This document shows, one piece after another, positions 8,603-16,971 of a DNA stretch of 64,000 bases (its first letter is position 1; each line of letters begins with the position of its first letter). The DNA is from Paenibacillus_G sp049942825. GTDB taxonomy: Bacteria > Bacillota > Bacilli > Paenibacillales > NBRC-103111. The position numbers and the translations under genes are program-made. The DNA is taken from NCBI RefSeq assembly GCF_049942825.1, contig NZ_CP187970.1, positions 4,712,001 through 4,776,000 on the forward strand, given 5' to 3'. The notes under the pieces were generated by a model that ran no database searches, was not told the origin of the DNA, and was given only the letters and a program-made list of their open reading frames with translations.

Positions 8603-9991
8603 TTAGCTCTGCTCCCTGGGCAGCCGCTTCAGCGCTCTGCAGAGCCGGCGCACGCCTTCGTCCATCTGCTCTTCCCCCAGATGGCCGTACCCGATCAGCA
8701 GGCGGCTGCCGGGAAGGACAACGGCTGCCACCCCTTCATCGTGCAGAAGCCGTTCAAAAGCCGGCGTAACCGCTGTCTCGAACTCGAGCACCAGATGCAG
8801 TCCGGCCGGTCGGCCGCAGACCCGAAACCCGCCGCCGAGCTGCTCCTGAAGGGCTCCGAGCAGATGGGCGCGGCGTTTGCGGTACAGTTTTCTCATTCGA
8901 TGAACATGCGTGCTGAAATGCCCCCTGCTCATAAACCGGGCCAAGGCGAGCTGTCCTAGACTCGGGGTCTGGTAGTCGGACAGCCGTTTGATCCTCACCC
9001 CCTGCTCCACCAGGGACTCGGGGAGAACCATATAGCCGATGCGCAGGGACGGGAATAAGGTCTTAGAGAAAGTCCCCACATAGATGACCTGCTCGGGACA
9101 CAAGCTCTGGAGCGAGTGTACCGGAGGGCCGTCATAACGGAACTCGCTGTCATAATCATCCTCCACGATCCAGCTGTCTCTGCCCCGTACATACTCCACC
9201 AGCTCGATCCGTCTTTGGATCGGCAGAATGCCTCCCATCGGGAACTGGTGCGACGGTGTCACATACATGCACTTCGGGCGAAGGCCTACCCGCGGCAGCT
9301 CGCGGGTCAAGAGGCCGTCCCCGTCGACGGGGATCCGCAGCAGTGAGGCTCCCGTAGAAGTCAGCACGCTTTTCAAGTCTTCATTGGACGGTTCTTCTAC
9401 GACCGCCTCATCCCCGGCCGACAGGAGGAGCTTCACAATAATCTGCAGTGCCTGCAGAGCGCCGTTCGTAACCAGAATCCGGCCGGGAGTGCAGACCACG
9501 CCGCGAGTCCTCCACAGATGCTCCGCCAGCACCTGCCTCAGCTCCGCCTCCCCGGACGGATCCCCATAGCCGAGGTCGGCCGGCCCGGCTTCCATGCACA
9601 CGCTTTGCTGGATCGATGCCCACTGCTTCACCGGGAAGAATTCCAGGGCCGGCTGTCCCGTCCGGAAGGAAATGAGATCACCAGGCGCGTCCCCGCCGGC
9701 TGCATAGTTCTCCCTTGCCGCAGGCGGCGGCGGGGTGAAGCCCGCCAGGAGGGTTCCTTCCGCGACAAAGGTCCCCGCACCCGGACGTCCGGTGATGTAG
9801 CCTTCGGACATCAGGAGCTCATACGCTTCGAGAACGACATTGCGGGAGACCCCCAGCTCCACGGCCAGCTCGCGCGTCGAAGGCAGCTTGGCGCCCGAGG
9901 GCAGCGTTCCGCCGAGGATGGAGCCCCTCAGCGCCTCGAAGATCTGCCTGAACATCGGCAGTCTGGCCGCCGGATCGATGGAAATCCACAC
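8603..9991 (-). CDS. MocR-type regulator (GntR helix-turn-helix plus aminotransferase-like domain)
   Basis: 462 residues. Residues ~1-75 form a GntR winged helix (MFRQIFEALRGSILGG, LPSTRELAVELGVSRNVVLEAYELL, GYITGRPGAGTFV). Residues ~105-460 form a fold-type I PLP aminotransferase-like domain, with the PLP lysine in YVGTFSKTLFPSLRIGYM and DDYDSEFRY. MocR regulators use PLP as co-ligand and usually act on an adjacent divergent gene; here that is an EamA-family exporter across 114 bases. The specific effector cannot be read from sequence. Confidence 0.93.
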   Translation of the reverse strand: MWISIDPAARLPMFRQIFEALRGSILGGTLPSGAKLPSTRELAVELGVSRNVVLEAYELLMSEGYITGRPGAGTFVAEGTLLAGFTPPPPAARENYAAGGDAPGDLISFRTGQPALEFFPVKQWASIQQSVCMEAGPADLGYGDPSGEAELRQVLAEHLWRTRGVVCTPGRILVTNGALQALQIIVKLLLSAGDEAVVEEPSNEDLKSVLTSTGASLLRIPVDGDGLLTRELPRVGLRPKCMYVTPSHQFPMGGILPIQRRIELVEYVRGRDSWIVEDDYDSEFRYDGPPVHSLQSLCPEQVIYVGTFSKTLFPSLRIGYMVLPESLVEQGVRIKRLSDYQTPSLGQLALARFMSRGHFSTHVHRMRKLYRKRRAHLLGALQEQLGGGFRVCGRPAGLHLVLEFETAVTPAFERLLHDEGVAAVVLPGSRLLIGYGHLGEEQMDEGVRRLCRALKRLPREQS

Positions 9992-10009
9992 AGCCTTCGC
10001 CTCCTTTCC

Positions 10010-10058
10010 AAGTGGTACTGTTCATTTAGCCGTTCAGCGGTACTACCTCCAACCACTT
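10010..10058. promoter_or_regulatory. Candidate MocR operator region
   Basis: In the 114-base divergent spacer: a direct repeat GTGGTACT (10012-10019) / GCGGTACT (10037-10044), and an inverted repeat AAGTGGT (10010-10016) / ACCACTT (10052-10058). Direct repeats of this kind are typical of MocR/PdxR sites. Assignment rests on position and symmetry only. Confidence 0.35.
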
Positions 10059-10105
10059 CACTTTGTTACAGTATACACCAGCGAATAGCAAAGGAGGTGC
10101 CCGAT

Positions 10106-11071
10106 GTGAACAAATCCCAATGGACCGCTTACCTCGAGCTGTCCGGCGCCGCCGTCCTTATAGGCAGCTCCGTGGTGGCTGGCAAGATCACCGCCTTGCA
10201 CCTTCCCGTCTTCTTCTCCCAAGCCGTCAGCTTGGCTGCAGCCCTTCTGGTGCTCTTCCCCCTCACCTGGCGCCGCCGGCAGGAGTGGCTTCGCCTCAGC
10301 CGAAGGGACCTGCTTCTGCTGCTTCTGCAGGCCTTTCTCGGGATGTTCCTGTTCCGCGTACTGATGCTGTACGGCCTGCAGTCAGCTTCGGCAGTCCAAG
10401 CCGGCATTCTTACCAGCCTTACCCCGGCGGCGGTAGCCCTGCTCTCCGTGATCTTCCTGAAGGAGCGCCTGACTCCCCGACTGGTCTTCGGCGTACTGTG
10501 CGCGGCAGTCGGCGCAGCCTGTATCGGTGCGCCGGGCTGGCTGGGGACAGCCTCTGACGCTGCGGCACCAGCCTCCTACGCCGGCCTGCTTCTGATCCTG
10601 GCTGCAGTGGCCGGCGAAGCCGCGCTGACCATCATCCGGAAGCTGACCGCAAGCAGCGTCTCCCCGCTGACGGGAACCACCTGCGTCACGCTGTTCTCCT
10701 TCCTGATGTTCCTGCCCTTCTCGCTGGCGGAAGCGGTACGCACGGACTTGTCCGCCCTGAGGATGGAGGACGCCGCTCTGATGCTGTATTACGGCGTCTT
10801 CGTAACCGCACTCGCCTACCTCTTATGGTTCTCCGGCGTCTCCAAGGTCTCTGCCTCCACCGCCGCCGTCTATACCGGATGCATTCCGGTGAGCACCGTT
10901 CTGCTGTCCTATACGGTCCTGCAGGAGCCGTTCTCCTGGGCGCACCTGATCGGAGGCGCCTTCGTCATCGCGGGGATCCGGCAGGTATCCGTGCAGTCTA
11001 TGGCTAGTCCACTTCCTACTGACCGGGAGCCTAAGGGTCGAAGGGCTGCCCAGCCCGCGGCCGGGAAGTAG
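10106..11071 (+). CDS. EamA-family (DMT) transporter
   Basis: 321-residue integral membrane protein with about ten hydrophobic helices in two EamA repeats (first from LELSGAAVLIGSSVVAGK; second from YAGLLLILAAVAGEAALTI). Signature-like stretches: AGILTSLTPAAVALLSVIF and STAAVYTGCIPVSTVLLSY. The family exports metabolites or amino acids. GTG 10106 follows AAGGAGGT with 7-base spacing; the open frame extends far upstream but that part is the antisense of the MocR gene. Control by the divergent MocR regulator is likely. Substrate unknown. Confidence 0.9.
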   Translation: MNKSQWTAYLELSGAAVLIGSSVVAGKITALHLPVFFSQAVSLAAALLVLFPLTWRRRQEWLRLSRRDLLLLLLQAFLGMFLFRVLMLYGLQSASAVQAGILTSLTPAAVALLSVIFLKERLTPRLVFGVLCAAVGAACIGAPGWLGTASDAAAPASYAGLLLILAAVAGEAALTIIRKLTASSVSPLTGTTCVTLFSFLMFLPFSLAEAVRTDLSALRMEDAALMLYYGVFVTALAYLLWFSGVSKVSASTAAVYTGCIPVSTVLLSYTVLQEPFSWAHLIGGAFVIAGIRQVSVQSMASPLPTDREPKGRRAAQPAAGK

Positions 11072-11117
11072 GCCGGGAGTTTTTTGGGACAAACCTCTGA
11101 AAGCAAGCATCGGGAGC

Positions 11118-11166
11118 AAAAAAAGACCCAAATCCCGTCCGGATGGACGAGGCTTGGGCCTTTTTT
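11118..11166. terminator. Bidirectional terminator
   Basis: A-run, GC-rich stem (GACCCAA...CCGTCC / GGACGA...TTGGGCC) and TTTTTT at the right end. It ends the EamA gene on the plus strand and the short membrane-protein gene on the minus strand. Confidence 0.8.
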
Positions 11167-11210
11167 GTGGGGCGGGGAGCTTCCGCCGGATTCCGGTGGC
11201 GCTCCCCCGA

Positions 11211-11567
11211 CTACCCGGCAATATGCCGGGCAGCCGTTTCCATTCCCCTGTTCGGGACAGCACTGTTCGTACTCGTATCATACCTCGGATAGGTCCTGGC
11301 CTCTGCCTCCCCTGCTTGCGCCAGGTACCCGCTGTACCAGGCATAGCAAGCGAATAAGTAGAACATGGATACCAGGTACAGCATCATGCTGATCGCGTTC
11401 ATCCGGTCATAATAGGCATCGGCCCATGAATACTGGAACGCGGTCAGAAGATACGAAAGAAAGCCGGCCAGGAAGAGAACGGATGCCAAACGGTGTTTCA
11501 AGCGGATCATTTTCAGTGGAAACCAAAGCAGCAGCACTCCGAACGCGGCTAACAACAATACAGACAC
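11211..11567 (-). CDS. Hypothetical small membrane protein (118 aa)
   Basis: Three hydrophobic segments: about 1-17 (SVLLLAAFGVLLLWFPL), 27-45 and 60-80 (ISMMLYLVSMFYLFACYAWY). They are followed by a ~38-residue polar tail with many Ala, Thr and Arg. GTG start at 11567 with only a weak ribosome binding site (AAGGG). I do not recognise the family; topology alone gives no function. It shares the bidirectional terminator with the EamA gene and is divergent from the broken GH26 gene. Confidence 0.55.
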   Translation of the reverse strand: MSVLLLAAFGVLLLWFPLKMIRLKHRLASVLFLAGFLSYLLTAFQYSWADAYYDRMNAISMMLYLVSMFYLFACYAWYSGYLAQAGEAEARTYPRYDTSTNSAVPNRGMETAARHIAG

Positions 11568-11753
11568 ACCCTTATGTATAAAGTCTTCGTATGTAAGAAC
11601 TACCTTTAACTCTATATATATCGGCCGCTGCGCAGAAATAATGAACAGGACGAAGAAATATTTTATCGGAATTTTTTATCAGAATTTTTTGTCGGCCGTG
11701 CCTCCCCCGTCCTATAATAGAGATATCTTGCCGAACCGCTGGGAGGACTGCCG

Positions 11754-13279
11754 ATGAACAACAAGACCAGGCCCCTCTTCTCCGTACTGCTCGGCCTGCT
11801 TCTGCTTCTCCTCCTGTGGGCCGCATTCCGCTGGGTCCCTTACACCGATGCACCTCCTGCGGGGGAGCGTCAGGCAGAACCGGTGCCGCAGACGCTCACG
11901 GACTACTGGGCCAGTCAAGCGGAAGCGGCGGAGAAGGCCGGCCAGACGGAAGCCGCGTCCAATTACCAGACGAGACTGGAAGTGCATGCCTCTCTTTTGG
12001 CTGCAAGCCCCTCCGCTTCGCCGGAAACGATAGATGCCGCAGGGACGGAGCTGAAGCTGTATCTGCGTACGCCGAGGACCGCTGCTCCGGATCCAGGCCC
12101 CCCGGCCAAGTTCGAGCCGGTGTCCGGAACTTATCTCGGGATGCTGGGAGCGGACAGCCGGGTGCGCTATGATGTGACCAAGGTGGAGCAGGTCTACGGG
12201 CGCCGCCATGCCCTCTATCTGTCCTATGTCGGCTGGAGGAAGCTCCAGACCGACACGGATACCTACTTCCCGAAGCGGACGGCGGAGCGGGTGCGTGCAC
12301 TGGACGGCGCGCTCCAGATCGGGTGGGAGCCCCGGTATGGGCTGCAGGATGTGCTGGACGATGAATATGTGCGCCGGTTCGCAAGGGAAGCCAAGGCATC
12401 GGGGATTCCGGTCTTTCTCCGGTACGCTTCGGAAATGAACGGCGCCTGGGTGCCCTGGCATGGGGACCCGGACCTGTACATCGAGAAGTTCCGGCTTATC
12501 CACGATATCTTGGAACAGGAAGCCCCGAATGTGGCGATGGTCTGGTCGCCGAACTTCTCACCCGCGGACGGCATCGAAGCCTATTACCCCGGCGACGACT
12601 ATGTAGACTGGGTCGGCTTCTCCCTGTATTCCACCCCGGTAACGGACGGGATGGAAGATCTCCAGGATAATGTCATCGACGCGTTCGCCCCGCTCTATGC
12701 TCCAAATACAGCCACAAGCCGATCATGATCTCCGAAGGGGCGGTGGCGCACAGCGTCATCTCCAGCGGACGCTCCTACTATGAGTGGGCGGAAGACCAGC
12801 TCGGATACATGTATGCCTATCTGCCGGTGATGTTCCCCGAGGTGAAAGCGGTCACCTACTTTAACTTCAGCCGGGCCCAGGCCGGCCGCTCCAACATGGA
12901 TTTCGTCTACGATCTCGGCGAGAATCCTTATACGGATGGAGGGTACCGGCGCCTTGCCGCCTCCCCCCGTTTCCTCGGCCGGGTCGACCCCGCCGCGGAT
13001 CCGGTTGACTTTACCTACCGGCTCCACGAGGACGCTTCCCTGCCGGAGGGACGCCAGAGCGTCAGCGTATACGCCAGGCTCCCGGATGGGAGCGCTCCAT
13101 TCGCCGTTGCCCTCTACCACGGGGGGCAGCGGCTCGGTATCTCCTTCGAGATGCCTTGGGAGATGGAGATCACCGTCCCTGCCGGAGCAGCTGCTGAACC
13201 TCTGCGGCTCGTCGCCTATGACAAGAAGGGGCAGCCTGCAGCCTCACGCAGGCTGGTCGCTGGCGGCCAAGACAGCTAG
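11754..13279 (+). pseudogene. GH26 beta-mannanase-like gene, frameshifted
   Basis: Two adjacent reading frames together make one GH26-like enzyme of about 508 residues. The first part (from ATG 11754, GGGAGGA ribosome binding site) has a membrane anchor or signal (LLGLLLLLLLWAAF), a linker, and the catalytic acid/base Glu227 in FLRYASEMNGAWVPW. The second part carries the nucleophile Glu in PIMISEGAVAH and a beta-rich C-terminal region. Reading shifts between about 12699 and 12703: restoring one base gives YASKYSHKPIMISEG. As written, the product would lose its nucleophile and be inactive. A single-base sequencing error is the main alternative. GH26 enzymes cut mannan, and some members act on other beta-glycans. 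Confidence 0.85.
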
Positions 13280-13301
13280 CCGCTGTTCTATCGCACCAAG
13301 A

Positions 13302-13338
13302 TAAACGGGCAACGTCCTTCATGGACGCTGCCCGTTTA
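13302..13338. terminator. Stem-loop between convergent genes
   Basis: Inverted repeat TAAACGGGCAACGTCC / GGACGCTGCCCGTTTA with one mismatch and loop TTCAT, between the GH26 gene and sdaAA. T-runs on both sides are weak, but the position fits a shared terminator. Confidence 0.55.
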
Positions 13339-13438
13339 TTAGACATCTACGATGACAGAGTCGAGCTTGGCGAGACATACATCACCCGAATCTCGCTCTA
13401 TCCTGCATTTGCCTGCAATGCCGGTCCGTGAGCTGCGC

Positions 13439-14332
13439 TCACGTCTCTTCTGCTTCCGGCTTCATTCGCAAATCCCTCATGATCTTCCGTCCCGTGGGGG
13501 TCTGGGCCAGTCCGCCTTGCGCGGTCTCTCTGTGCTTCTCCGGCATGGAGGAGCCGACCTCGAGCATCACCGAGATGACCTCATCCGACGGGATGATGCT
13601 CCGCACGCCGGCCAACGCCATATCCGCTGCGGCGAGTGCCGTAACGGCTCCGAAGCCGTTGCGGATAATGCAGGGGATCTCCACCAGACCGCCGACCGGG
13701 TCGCAGATCAGACCCAGCGTATTTTTCAATGCCAGACCGACGGCATGTACGGCCTGCTCCTGCGTACCGCCGCGCAGTTCCGTGAGTGCGCCTGCCGCCA
13801 TGCCGATGGCGGATCCGACCTCCGCCTGGCATCCGCCCTCCGCGCCGGATACGAAGGAATTGTTGGCGATCACGTAGCCGATGGCTCCGGCAGCGAACAA
13901 GCCGTACACCATCTTCTCGTCCGTCCAGCCGAAGCGCTTCTGGCAGGAGAGGAAGACGCCGGGAATAATGCCGCACGAGCCGGCTGTCGGTGTGGCAATG
14001 ATCCTTCCCATCGAGGCATTCACCTCCGATACGGCCAGCGCATAGGCCATCGCCTCCCCTGCCGCCTCACCCAGGTTCAGCTCCTGCTCCGCCCCGTACG
14101 CCATTACCCGCTGGGCGTCCCTTCCGGTCAGCCCGCTCCGCGATGTGGTATCAATGCTCAGTCCGCGCTCCACCGCTTCCCTCATGACGCCGTAGTACGC
14201 TGACATCGTGGCGAATTCCTGCTCGGAACTCCTGCCTGACTCCGTGCTCTGCTGCGCCAGCATATATTGTCCAATGGTCATATTCTTCTCATAGCTCTGA
14301 GCCGCCAGCTGCTCCAGGGTCCGAAACTGCAT
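13439..14332 (-). CDS. sdaAA: L-serine dehydratase, iron-sulfur-dependent, alpha subunit
   Basis: 297-residue catalytic subunit of the two-component Gram-positive L-serine dehydratase, which deaminates L-serine to pyruvate and ammonia with a [4Fe-4S] cluster. Family cysteine motifs: TPTAGSCGIIPGVFLSC, GGCQAEVGSAIGMAAG and LICDPVGGLVEIPC. ATG 14332 sits 7 bases from AGGAGG; frames upstream of it run through that ribosome binding site and are not coding. It follows sdaAB by 46 bases on the same strand. Confidence 0.94.
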   Translation of the reverse strand: MQFRTLEQLAAQSYEKNMTIGQYMLAQQSTESGRSSEQEFATMSAYYGVMREAVERGLSIDTTSRSGLTGRDAQRVMAYGAEQELNLGEAAGEAMAYALAVSEVNASMGRIIATPTAGSCGIIPGVFLSCQKRFGWTDEKMVYGLFAAGAIGYVIANNSFVSGAEGGCQAEVGSAIGMAAGALTELRGGTQEQAVHAVGLALKNTLGLICDPVGGLVEIPCIIRNGFGAVTALAAADMALAGVRSIIPSDEVISVMLEVGSSMPEKHRETAQGGLAQTPTGRKIMRDLRMKPEAEET

Positions 14333-14378
14333 GGACATCCCTCCTCTCTTGATCCCAAGCCGGTTCCACCTGCCGCAC

Positions 14379-15071
14379 TCAAGCGGAACTGTCCCTGGAC
14401 AGATCGACGCAGAGCACACGGCTTACCTGATCCAGCGAGGCCAGCTGTTCCATCAGCCGGGGGGAAGGCGCCCCATCCAGCTCCAGTGCGGTCAGCGCCT
14501 CCCCGCTTCTCCCTTTCCGGTCGACCGACATATGCGCGATATTACTGCTGCTGTCTCTAAGAATGTCCGTTATGTTCGCTACCATCCCTGTGACATCCCG
14601 GTGCCGGACCATGACAGCCGGGTAGCTGCCGGATAGCTTGACGCTGAATCCGTCGATGTCGGTGATCTCAATCGTGCCGCCGCCGATCGAGGCGCCGGTG
14701 AGGGTGAGCTCTCTGCAGCCCGGACCCGTTCCGGAGGAGAGTAACAGCCGGACCGTATTCGGGTGGGAATAGAGGCCTGTTCCTTGGCCGAACGCGACAC
14801 GCATCCCCCGCTCCTGCGCATAAGTCATTGCTCTAGGAATCCGCGGGTCGTCCGTCTGCCAATCGAGGAGTCCCCCGGTAATCGCAATATCGGTGCCATG
14901 GCCTTTGAACGTCGCGGCGAACGAGCCGAAGAAACGCACCTCCACCCGTTCCGGCTGCGGCCCGAACAGCTGGCGGGCGAACCTGCCGATCCGTACCGCT
15001 CCAGCCGTATGGGAACTGGAAGGTCCGATCATCGCAGGGCCTATGATGGAAAACACATCCTTAAAGCGCAT
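14379..15071 (-). CDS. sdaAB: L-serine dehydratase, iron-sulfur-dependent, beta subunit
   Basis: 230-residue partner of SdaAA. The N-terminus FSIIGPAMIGPSSSHTAGA is the strongly conserved serine-binding segment of the family, and a C-terminal ACT domain (about 150-230; VRHRDVTGMVANITDILRD) gives regulation. ATG 15071 follows GAGGAGGGG; the same frame stays open upstream to 15263 but that part lacks family similarity. First gene of an sdaAB-sdaAA operon. Its upstream region carries the Fur boxes shared with the divergent PepSY gene, although these lie 200 bases from the start, so iron control of this operon is only a possibility. Confidence 0.93.
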   Translation of the reverse strand: MRFKDVFSIIGPAMIGPSSSHTAGAVRIGRFARQLFGPQPERVEVRFFGSFAATFKGHGTDIAITGGLLDWQTDDPRIPRAMTYAQERGMRVAFGQGTGLYSHPNTVRLLLSSGTGPGCRELTLTGASIGGGTIEITDIDGFSVKLSGSYPAVMVRHRDVTGMVANITDILRDSSSNIAHMSVDRKGRSGEALTALELDGAPSPRLMEQLASLDQVSRVLCVDLSRDSSA

Positions 15072-15269
15072 GAGCCCCTCCTCGGTCAGCTGCTGAACAG
15101 GCCTGGTATACTTAACACCCGGGATTCTTTTCCGCGAGGGCAGCAGGATATGGCCACTATAAATATGTAAAATGCTGGTGAGCACTTCTTTGCTTGCACC
15201 ATGATTTAGCATCTGCTGAAGCGGCTCCAAATATGACTTTTTGGCACTAAACGATATTGACAATGAGAG

Positions 15270-15320
15270 TGATTCCCATTATCATTCAGTAAGTCGATAC
15301 TTATAATGATAATCATTATC
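15270..15320. promoter_or_regulatory. Two Fur boxes
   Basis: TATAATGATAATCATTATC (15302-15320) matches 18 of 19 positions of the Fur box GATAATGATAATCATTATC. A second copy, TGATTCCCATTATCA (15270-15284), matches 13 of 15 of the 7-1-7 Fur motif. They lie between sdaAB and the PepSY gene. The strip up to the PepSY start also holds a tiny open frame, MKNLF (15401-15418), of unknown meaning. Confidence 0.85.
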
Positions 15321-15514
15321 AATTAATGATCCGAGGAGTGAGGTTGCAGCCTGCAATTTATAGAGACGAACATATACGAGCCTGCATTAGAGGACAAGCC
15401 ATGAAGAACCTGTTCTAACGGGACTCCCGCTCCTCAGCAGTGCTCCTCCCGCCTCGGCGGCCGGAAATCGAATCATCCTACATAACCGACACCTTTTGGA
15501 GAGGACTCCCCTTC

Positions 15515-16642
15515 ATGCGCAAAGCGATGCTATCCATTCATTTGTTTCTCAGTCTGATTCTCGGCTTGTTCATTGTCATTACTTGTACCACCGGCAGTCT
15601 GCTGCTCGTCGAAAAGGACGTGGAAAGCTGGCTCCACCCTGTCCGGATCACGTCCGGCACGGGAGAAGCTCCACTGCCGGTCCTTCTTCAGCATGCGAAT
15701 GAAGCCGTTCCGGGCATGAAGGCGGACCGGGTCGAATACCCTGCGGACGACAAGCTGTACCACATCCATCTGTCCAAAGACGGGGCCGGCGGCAAAGACG
15801 GCCGCACCGTCTATGGGGATCCCGCTACCGGTGAAGTGTTCGGCCAGGTTCACGAAGAACGCCGGGAGCCGTTCGCCACGATTTATAACCTGCACCGTTA
15901 TTTCCTGCTGACGAACGTCATCGGCAGAACCTCCGCCGCTTCGGTCGTCGGAATTCTGGGGATGGCCCTGACGATCATCCTGCTGACCGGGCTGTACCTG
16001 TGGTGGCCTGGCCTGCGTAAATGGGCGCTTGGCTTTCGTGTCATCCGGAACCGAGGAAAATTCATGTTCAACATGAGCTTACACAAGGCATCGGGGATCA
16101 TCTCCATCCCGCTGCTGCTGATTCTGGCGCTCACCGGCACGGTAAATGCGTTCGAGAAGATGATTCCCGGCTGGGTCGGCTTCGCGGCCCGCGAGGAAAT
16201 TCCCGCGGCGGCTATGAAGTCAGCAGCTTCTTCAGAGCAGATGCTTCCCCCAGACAAGATTATCGAAATCGTCAAGAGCACCTATCCGGACAGCGAGCTT
16301 ATGCGCATCAGCCTGCCTGCCAAAGCCGGGCAGTCATACCAGGTCGGGCTGAAGGACGGCATCTCCGCCACTTCCGGTGCAAACAGCACCGTATATTTGG
16401 ATGCGGCCTCCGGGGAGATCCTGTACAAAACGGACCCCAGCCTTACCATCAACCTGTACAACGCCTGGAGGAAAGGGCTGCATTTTGGAACCTATGGCGG
16501 AGTCATCACCGAGATCATCTACTTTGTGTTCGGCATGATGCCGCTGGTTCTTATGATCACGGGTCTCGTGATCTGGCGCCTGAAGGGGAACGCCAAACGG
16601 CGCACCCGCAGGAAGCAGGCTGCCGCCCCAGCCGCAGCCTGA
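15515..16642 (+). CDS. PepSY-associated transmembrane protein, iron-regulated
   Basis: 375-residue PepSY_TM membrane protein. Four hydrophobic helices frame an extracellular PepSY-like region: TM1 LSIHLFLSLILGLFIVIT, TM2 ILGMALTIILLTGLYLWW, TM3 SIPLLLILALTGTVNAF and TM4 IIYFVFGMMPLVLMITGLVI. Conserved histidines: HLFLSLILG, NLHRYFLL, SLHKASG and GLHFGTYGG. Such proteins are commonly linked to siderophore or heme iron acquisition, possibly as membrane reductases. The two Fur boxes upstream support this. ATG 15515 follows GGAGAGGA; the frame is open from 15440 but without a start signal. Very basic C-terminal tail. Confidence 0.88.
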   Translation: MRKAMLSIHLFLSLILGLFIVITCTTGSLLLVEKDVESWLHPVRITSGTGEAPLPVLLQHANEAVPGMKADRVEYPADDKLYHIHLSKDGAGGKDGRTVYGDPATGEVFGQVHEERREPFATIYNLHRYFLLTNVIGRTSAASVVGILGMALTIILLTGLYLWWPGLRKWALGFRVIRNRGKFMFNMSLHKASGIISIPLLLILALTGTVNAFEKMIPGWVGFAAREEIPAAAMKSAASSEQMLPPDKIIEIVKSTYPDSELMRISLPAKAGQSYQVGLKDGISATSGANSTVYLDAASGEILYKTDPSLTINLYNAWRKGLHFGTYGGVITEIIYFVFGMMPLVLMITGLVIWRLKGNAKRRTRRKQAAAPAAA

Positions 16643-16667
16643 TCGCAGAAGCCAATGCACTCCAGAC

Positions 16668-16698
16668 CTTAGCCCTTCCCGGAGCTAAGTCTTTTTTT
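16668..16698 (+). terminator. Terminator of the PepSY gene
   Basis: Stem CTTAGC / GCTAAG with a C-rich loop followed by TCTTTTTTT, 25 bases after the stop. The bases from here to 16880 show no gene or clear motif. Confidence 0.7.
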
Positions 16699-16880
16699 AG
16701 CGGGCCAACGCGGCCGGCTGCTTCCTTGCCGGCCACACCCGCTTCCCTTCTCCGCCCTATGATCCATCTGCACAACCCGCACCCTATTCTGCGTCCCTGC
16801 CCTGTCCAGATTCTTTCTGCCTGCTCGGCCGTCTCGAAGGGTACGAGCGCCAGCTTTGAGAAGGCATTGCCGCACCGATC

Positions 16881-16934
16881 AAAAAAACAGCGGCATGATC
16901 AGACTCCGCTAATGCAAGTCTGTTCATGCCGCTG
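16881..16934 (-). terminator. Terminator of the aldo/keto reductase gene
   Basis: Long stem CAGCGGCATGATCAGACT / AGTCTGTTCATGCCGCTG with one mismatch; AAAAAAA at 16881-16887 gives the T-run on the minus strand. Confidence 0.85.
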
Positions 16935-16971
16935 TCTTCATTGTCTACCGCTTCCTAGTAACGCTTCCGGC

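Noticed and set aside
9518..10105. Long N-terminal extension of the EamA transporter
   Set aside because: Antisense of the MocR gene. AAGGAGGT with GTG at 10106 gives a transporter of normal length beginning at TM1.
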